This document shows, in pieces, positions 59,834 through 64,000 of a stretch of 64,000 nt of DNA; within the stretch, counting starts at the first letter, position 1, and each line of letters opens with the position of its first letter. The position numbers were made by a program, and so were the translations under genes. The notes below the pieces were generated by a model. That model had not been told where the DNA came from, searched no databases, and saw only the letters and a list, made by a program, of their open reading frames with translations. Source of the DNA: Devosia sp. (GTDB lineage: Bacteria; Pseudomonadota; Alphaproteobacteria; Rhizobiales; Devosiaceae); the NCBI GenBank assembly GCA_028290665.1, contig JAQGJK010000021.1, forward strand, positions 1 through 64,000, in the 5' to 3' direction.

Positions 59834-60940
59834 TCATCCGCTGGACGCAACACTACGTTCCAGCAACTCCCACTTGAACGAGACCCCGGTCCCCGGCGTG
59901 TCTGGCGCGATTGCCTTACCTTCGCGCATGACCAACGGCCGCTCAGTGTACCGATCGATTGGAAAACTGTGCACCTCCACCCATCCCGTATTGGGCTGTG
60001 CCGCTACGAGACTCACATGCAATTCCTGCATCCCGTGGCTGCAGACGGGGATTCCACTACCATCGAAAACCCGCGCCGCCCGTAGCCACCCGGTTATGCC
60101 GCCACAATTGGAGGCGTCGGGCTGGATGAAGGACAGCTTGGAAAAACGATGGGCATATTCAAACTCATGAATCGTATGTAGGTTTTCCCCCATCGCGAGG
60201 GGCATTCCGGTGGCCTCGGCAATGCGTCCATAGCCCGCATAATCGTCTGGAATGGTCGGTTCTTCGAACCAAAGCAGATCGAACGGTTTGAACGCCTCTG
60301 CCGCCCGGATGGAGGTTTCGACGTCGAAGCCGTAATTGGCATCTACCATGAACACGGTGTCCGGGCCGATCCGGTCGCGCACCGCCGCCATCCGGCGCAG
60401 ATCTTCGCCGAGGTCAGCCTTGCCTACCTTGATTTTGACAGCCGTAAAGCCAGTGTCCAGATAGCCACCGACACTCGCCACAAGTTTTTCTAGTGAAAAG
60501 TTGAGGTCGACGCCGCCGCGGTAGGCCTTAGCAATTTTGCCCGTGCCCCCTGCCATTTGCCACAAGGGCAGATTTTCGCGTTTTCCCTTCAAATCCCAAA
60601 GCGCAATATCGACCGCGGAAATTGCGAATGAGGCAATACCCCCGCGACCCACATAGTGAATATGCCAGCCCATTCCATCGTAGATTGCATCGATTTCGCG
60701 CGCGTCCCGTCCCAGCAGAAACGGTGCCAGATCGTTCTCGATCATCGCAAGGATCGCCCGGCCGCCGCGCCCGCCGGTGTAGGTATAGCCGGTGCCCTCG
60801 CTCCCATCGGCCAGACGAAGTGTGGCAGTGACGAGTTCAAAGTGCGTGTGTTCGCCATGCTTGGCATCGCCCATCGGCTCGTCGAGCGGTATTTTGAACA
60901 GTCGTACAGTGACGTCGATGATGGTCGTCCCGGAATTCAC
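59834..60940 (-). CDS. Enolase-superfamily dehydratase/racemase (mandelate racemase subgroup)
   Basis: A 368-residue enzyme with all features of the MR/MLE subgroup: the KxK acid-base (Lys169, Lys171), metal ligands Asp200, Glu226 and Glu252, and the His-Asp dyad (Asp275, His302 in 'CSHGMQ'). Most relatives dehydrate acid sugars. It lies 30 bases behind the aldehyde dehydrogenase gene in the same operon, under the likely control of the divergent FadR-type regulator. Exact acid sugar cannot be named from sequence. Confidence 0.92.
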   Translation of the reverse strand: MNSGTTIIDVTVRLFKIPLDEPMGDAKHGEHTHFELVTATLRLADGSEGTGYTYTGGRGGRAILAMIENDLAPFLLGRDAREIDAIYDGMGWHIHYVGRGGIASFAISAVDIALWDLKGKRENLPLWQMAGGTGKIAKAYRGGVDLNFSLEKLVASVGGYLDTGFTAVKIKVGKADLGEDLRRMAAVRDRIGPDTVFMVDANYGFDVETSIRAAEAFKPFDLLWFEEPTIPDDYAGYGRIAEATGMPLAMGENLHTIHEFEYAHRFSKLSFIQPDASNCGGITGWLRAARVFDGSGIPVCSHGMQELHVSLVAAQPNTGWVEVHSFPIDRYTERPLVMREGKAIAPDTPGTGVSFKWELLERSVASSG

Positions 60941-60970
60941 TCTCGTTCCTCTCTCGATCAGTCGCCAGCT

Positions 60971-62449
60971 TCAGGCCCAATTCACGTAAGTGGTCTTCTT
61001 GCGGAAATAGCCATCCAGCCCATATTTGCCGTCTTCTCCTCCGAGCCCCGACTGCCCCCAGCCAGTGTGGAACCCCTGAACCAGTTCGCCGCAGGTGCGG
61101 TTGAAATACACCTCGCCGAAGTTCAGCCCGTCGGTCAGGCGCATCAGGCGTTTGAAGCTCTGCGTATAGACATAGGCGGAAAGCCCATAACTCGACTCGT
61201 TGGCGAGGCTCAGCGCTTCCTCGAAATCATCAAATGGCATCACCGGCACGACGGGCCCAAAAATCTCCTGCTGCATGGCGTGAACCCGATTGTGTGGTGC
61301 CACCAGGATAGTCGGGGCATACCAGTGTCCCTTCGCAAAATCGCCCTCATGCAACGCTCCGCCTCGCAGCAGGACTTCAGCGCCCTCGGCGATGCTGCGG
61401 TCGACGATCTGGTCGATCTTGTCCACTTCAGGCGCACTGATCTTGGGTCCGAGGTCGGGACTGGTCAGTGGATCGCCGATCCGGAGTGCCTTGGTCTTGG
61501 CGACGAATTTCTCGAGAAATTCGTCGGCTATGGAGCGATGGAGATACATGCGTTCGTTGCACGTGCAAATCTGGCCGCAATTGGTAAAGCGGGCGATCAT
61601 GGCACTTTCGACTGCCGCGTCGAGATCAGCGTCATCCATGACAATAAAGGGCGCCTTGCCCCCGAGTTCGAGGCGGACAACCTTGAGCAGCGGGGCGCCG
61701 GCCGCATAGATTTCGCGACCGGCGCGCGTGCTGCCGGTCATCGTGATCAGGCTCGAATGAGGGCTGGTGACCAAGCTCTGCCCGACTGTGCGTCCGCCGC
61801 CAGTTACCACATTGATGACCCCAGCCGGAAAGCCGACGCGCTCGGACAGCGCCGCTAGGGCGAGACCGGAGAGTGGGGTAAGTTCATGACCCTTGAGCAC
61901 GAAACTGTTGCCTGCAACTAGTGCTGGTCCGAGTTTGCGGGCCGCCAGTGCAGCTGGATAATTCCATGCAGTCAGACCAACCACCACGCCGAACGGTACT
62001 CGACGAATCCAGATTTCCTCATTGACGAAATCGGAAGGCATGATGTCGCCCTCGATCCGGCGGGCGCTTTCAGCGGCGAAACGGAGAAACATTTCCGTAG
62101 CGCCGATTTCGCCCCGCGCCTGGTCGATTGGTTTCCCTTGTTCGGCGACGACGATCCGGGCCAGCATTTCGGCATTGTCGCGCACGAGATCGGCCAAGGC
62201 GCCAACCATCCGCCCGCGCTCTATGGGAGGCAGTGCCGCCCACGCCGGCTGTGCGCGCCGGGCCGCATCCAGCGCGGCCTCTGCGTCATCAACAGTACCC
62301 TCGGCAACTTCAGCGATAATCTGTTCGTTCGCCGGGTTTTCGACGGTCACCAACGATTGGCTGCTTCCTCTCGTCCATCTTCCATTGATAAACATCTCGC
62401 AACGCGGCACCGAGCCAGCGGCCCACGCAGACAAAAGGTTTTCGAGCAC
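60971..62449 (-). CDS. NAD(P)-dependent aldehyde dehydrogenase (lactaldehyde-type)
   Basis: A 492-residue member of the ALDH superfamily, close to AldA/succinate-semialdehyde types. Catalytic Cys295 ('NCGQICT') and Glu261 ('LELGGKAP') are intact, as is 'WNYP' of the cofactor site. First gene of the operon with the enolase-superfamily enzyme. It would oxidise the aldehyde formed in the pathway, for example lactaldehyde, glycolaldehyde or a ketoglutarate semialdehyde. A FadR-type operator lies 17 bases before its start. Confidence 0.93.
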   Translation of the reverse strand: MLENLLSAWAAGSVPRCEMFINGRWTRGSSQSLVTVENPANEQIIAEVAEGTVDDAEAALDAARRAQPAWAALPPIERGRMVGALADLVRDNAEMLARIVVAEQGKPIDQARGEIGATEMFLRFAAESARRIEGDIMPSDFVNEEIWIRRVPFGVVVGLTAWNYPAALAARKLGPALVAGNSFVLKGHELTPLSGLALAALSERVGFPAGVINVVTGGGRTVGQSLVTSPHSSLITMTGSTRAGREIYAAGAPLLKVVRLELGGKAPFIVMDDADLDAAVESAMIARFTNCGQICTCNERMYLHRSIADEFLEKFVAKTKALRIGDPLTSPDLGPKISAPEVDKIDQIVDRSIAEGAEVLLRGGALHEGDFAKGHWYAPTILVAPHNRVHAMQQEIFGPVVPVMPFDDFEEALSLANESSYGLSAYVYTQSFKRLMRLTDGLNFGEVYFNRTCGELVQGFHTGWGQSGLGGEDGKYGLDGYFRKKTTYVNWA

Positions 62450-62465
62450 GGTTTAACTCGCTTAG

Positions 62466-62480
62466 TTTGGTATGACCAAA
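62466..62480. promoter_or_regulatory. FadR-type operator before the aldehyde dehydrogenase
   Basis: TTTGGT-ATG-ACCAAA is a perfect inverted repeat that contains the T-G-G-T-x3-A-C-C-A core used by FadR-subfamily GntR regulators. It lies 17 bases before the dehydrogenase start, where binding would block transcription. The regulator encoded at 62656 is the obvious candidate. Confidence 0.6.
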
Positions 62481-62572
62481 GTTAGATGAGGAGACGCAAT
62501 CTGACAGAGCAAGTCAACAGTTTTGCCGCCGTTTCGGCAAGATATGGCAGAGAATGAACATCGGCGAATAAT

Positions 62573-62586
62573 TTTGGCCAACCAAA
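62573..62586. promoter_or_regulatory. Second, weaker operator-like repeat
   Basis: TTTGG-CCAA-CCAAA shares both half-sites with the operator at 62466 but with one base less between them. It lies about 70 bases before the regulator gene, so it may serve autoregulation. Confidence 0.4.
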
Positions 62587-62655
62587 GCGCAAGGCTCTTG
62601 CCCTTTTGGGAATTCTGCTGAATGTAAGCTGCAGCAATCTTGAATCGGGTCTTCC

Positions 62656-63408
62656 ATGACGCGGCACAGCAACGGAGCAGTGAAACAGTCAGGCCCGGCC
62701 CAAGTCGAGGTAGTGCCGGTGCGACCGTCTTCAGAGAGCCTTGCTCGCATGTTGGAGGCACGCATCGTGTCCGGCGAATTGGCGGATGGCGGCTGGTTGC
62801 CGCCCGAACGAAATATGGTCGCGGAATTTGGCGTCAGCCGCACTGTGGCGCGCGAGGCTGTCGCAACTCTGGTCAGCCGCGGCCTGATTGAAAACCGGCC
62901 CCGGTTCCGCCGTGTCGTTCGAAAGCCCGGCTATGATGCTGCGCTTTTTGCTATGAGCGGGGTAGCCGGTCATTTGTTGGCACAGCAGGGCGGGGTAAAG
63001 AACCTTTACGACACGCGCATTTTTCTGGAAGCGGCGCTGGTCCGCAATGCCGCGCTCAACGCAAGAAAGCATGATCTTGCAGCGCTTCGGGAAGCGCTCG
63101 AACTCAATCGCGGGGCCATCCCCGACTCCGACCAGTTTTATGTGACTGACATTGCCTTTCATGCGGTGTTTTACCAGGTTTCCGGCAATCCCGTTTTCCC
63201 GGCGGTCCATGCAGCCTTTGTCACCTGGCTGTCGGGGCACTGGCGACAAATGCTGCGTTCGCCCGAGCGCAACCAGGTCAATTATTTCTCGCATCGCGAA
63301 ATCTACAACGCCGTGCTGGATCGGGATCCCGATGCTGCGGAAAAGGCGCTCACCGGACATCTGACCTCGGCCTGGCAATATGTCCGCAGCACCTTCGAGG
63401 TCGCGTGA
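62656..63408 (+). CDS. FadR/GntR-family regulator with FCD domain
   Basis: A 250-residue regulator with a winged helix (about 28-95; 'FGVSRTVAREAVATLVSRGL') and a helical FCD effector domain holding the usual Asp/His metal ligands ('DIAFHAVFYQ', 'HREIYNAVL', 'HLTSAW'). It is divergent from the aldehyde dehydrogenase operon and 3 bases upstream of the GMC oxidoreductase gene, so it probably represses both sets until an acid-sugar metabolite binds. Confidence 0.93.
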   Translation: MTRHSNGAVKQSGPAQVEVVPVRPSSESLARMLEARIVSGELADGGWLPPERNMVAEFGVSRTVAREAVATLVSRGLIENRPRFRRVVRKPGYDAALFAMSGVAGHLLAQQGGVKNLYDTRIFLEAALVRNAALNARKHDLAALREALELNRGAIPDSDQFYVTDIAFHAVFYQVSGNPVFPAVHAAFVTWLSGHWRQMLRSPERNQVNYFSHREIYNAVLDRDPDAAEKALTGHLTSAWQYVRSTFEVA

Positions 63409-63411
63409 GAG

Positions 63412-64000
63412 ATGGACGAGACCTTTGATCATATCGTGATTGGAGGCGGGGCCGCTGGCTGCGTCGCTGCTGCTCGCCTCGTTGAAGCCGGGCGTCGGGT
63501 GCTGTTGCTAGAGGCCGGACACTCGCATCGCCATCCACTGCTCGACATGCCTCCTGGCATCTTCAAGATGATCAATGGCAGCAAGTTCATGCGCTATCAT
63601 CGGACGACTCCGCAGGAGCATCTCGGCGGACGCGTGCACGAGATTTCACAGGGCAACGTGCTGGGCGGCGGCACGTCGGTCAATGCGCAGGTCTATATGC
63701 GTGGCCGCCCGTCGGACTATGAAGAATGGGACGAATTGCTCCGCGGCAACAATGCCGGGGTGCGCTGGGATTGGCAGCATGTCCTGCCCTACTTCAAAGG
63801 CATGGAAGGCAACAACCGCCTCCGCAACGATCGCCACGGCAGCGAGGGGCCGTTGCTGGTCTCGGACCCCGGTCACATCGATGATGTCTCTCGTTGGTTT
63901 GTGCAGGCGGTGCAGTCGCTGGGAGTGCCCTACACGCATGATTTCAACGGGCCGACGCAGACCGGGGTTGGTTTTTACCAATTCATGAATCGCAGGGGTA
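63412..64000 (+). CDS. GMC-family FAD oxidoreductase (partial, right edge)
   Basis: The first 196 residues of a choline-dehydrogenase-like GMC oxidoreductase; the frame stays open to the window end, so the ORF track misses it. The FAD motif 'VIGGGAAGCVAAARL' and 'VLGGGTSVNAQVYMRG' (GMC signature 1) are clear. It starts at ATG 63412, 3 bases after the regulator stop, and is probably the alcohol- or sugar-oxidising step of the pathway formed by the aldehyde dehydrogenase and the enolase-superfamily enzyme. Confidence 0.93.
   Translation, partial: MDETFDHIVIGGGAAGCVAAARLVEAGRRVLLLEAGHSHRHPLLDMPPGIFKMINGSKFMRYHRTTPQEHLGGRVHEISQGNVLGGGTSVNAQVYMRGRPSDYEEWDELLRGNNAGVRWDWQHVLPYFKGMEGNNRLRNDRHGSEGPLLVSDPGHIDDVSRWFVQAVQSLGVPYTHDFNGPTQTGVGFYQFMNRRG

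Noticed and set aside
1-64000. CRISPR arrays, tRNA or rRNA genes
   Set aside because: No regularly spaced repeats, tRNA-like cloverleaf sequence or rRNA segments were noticed on reading; a tRNAscan or Rfam search would be needed to exclude small RNAs.

Overview
The window reads as chromosomal DNA of a high-GC alphaproteobacterium. The inference rests on rhizobial-type small stress proteins (three DUF6894-like proteins, a DUF3606 protein, receiver-only response regulators), CUT2 sugar transporters with GntR/LacI control, and dense operons joined by ATGA/GTGA overlaps. A Hyphomicrobiales lineage such as the Devosiaceae is a guess. No rRNA, tRNA or CRISPR array was seen.

1-2570: start of a regulator at the left edge, a receiver protein, a DUF6894-like protein, a small HTH-like protein and an exported protein. 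2577-10987 (minus): one tightly overlapping operon that runs from a PQQ alcohol dehydrogenase with the extra Asp of lanthanide enzymes, through a XoxJ/MoxJ-like binding protein and cytochromes c, to a complete caa3-type terminal oxidase with a CtaG-type assembly factor. It looks like a self-contained alcohol-to-oxygen electron chain. 11559-16299: a stress/regulatory island (Crp/Fnr, receiver, DUF6894, DUF3606, a tiny membrane protein missed by the ORF track) and a zinc alcohol dehydrogenase with an overlapping conserved gene. 16437-20942 (minus): cyanophycin synthetase, isoaspartyl peptidase and cyanophycinase, a nitrogen-reserve operon. 21150-28137: a looser accessory stretch (MBL hydrolase, orphan ATP-grasp, PAS remnant, coiled-coil membrane protein, aldo/keto reductase).

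28405-38652 (plus) is the most unusual region. Seven back-to-back genes encode an HMG-CoA reductase, a UbiA prenyltransferase, a PEP-synthase-like phosphotransferase, a BtaA-like (DUF3419) aminocarboxypropyl transferase, a dolichol/phytol-kinase-like membrane protein, a GNAT-like protein and an acyl-AMP ligase. A decayed C-terminal half of a BchE-type radical SAM protein follows. I know of no described pathway with this set; the enzymes suggest an isoprenoid lipid or a prenol-activation route.

38843-64000: an unidentified protein family member; a CUT2 transporter with GntR regulator divergent from a sugar-acid dehydratase (SAF plus UxaA-like subunits) and an RraA-like aldolase; small exported and unknown genes; an ABM-type protein with an ECF sigma factor carrying a SnoaL-like tail; an IS6-type transposase remnant; a LacI-SDR-CUT2 transporter operon divergent from an atypical AroE-like dehydrogenase; an IS5-type remnant; a DUF72 protein; and an enolase-superfamily/aldehyde-dehydrogenase operon divergent from a FadR-type regulator and a GMC oxidoreductase that runs off the right edge. 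The last three catabolic blocks look like three separate sugar or sugar-acid pathways.
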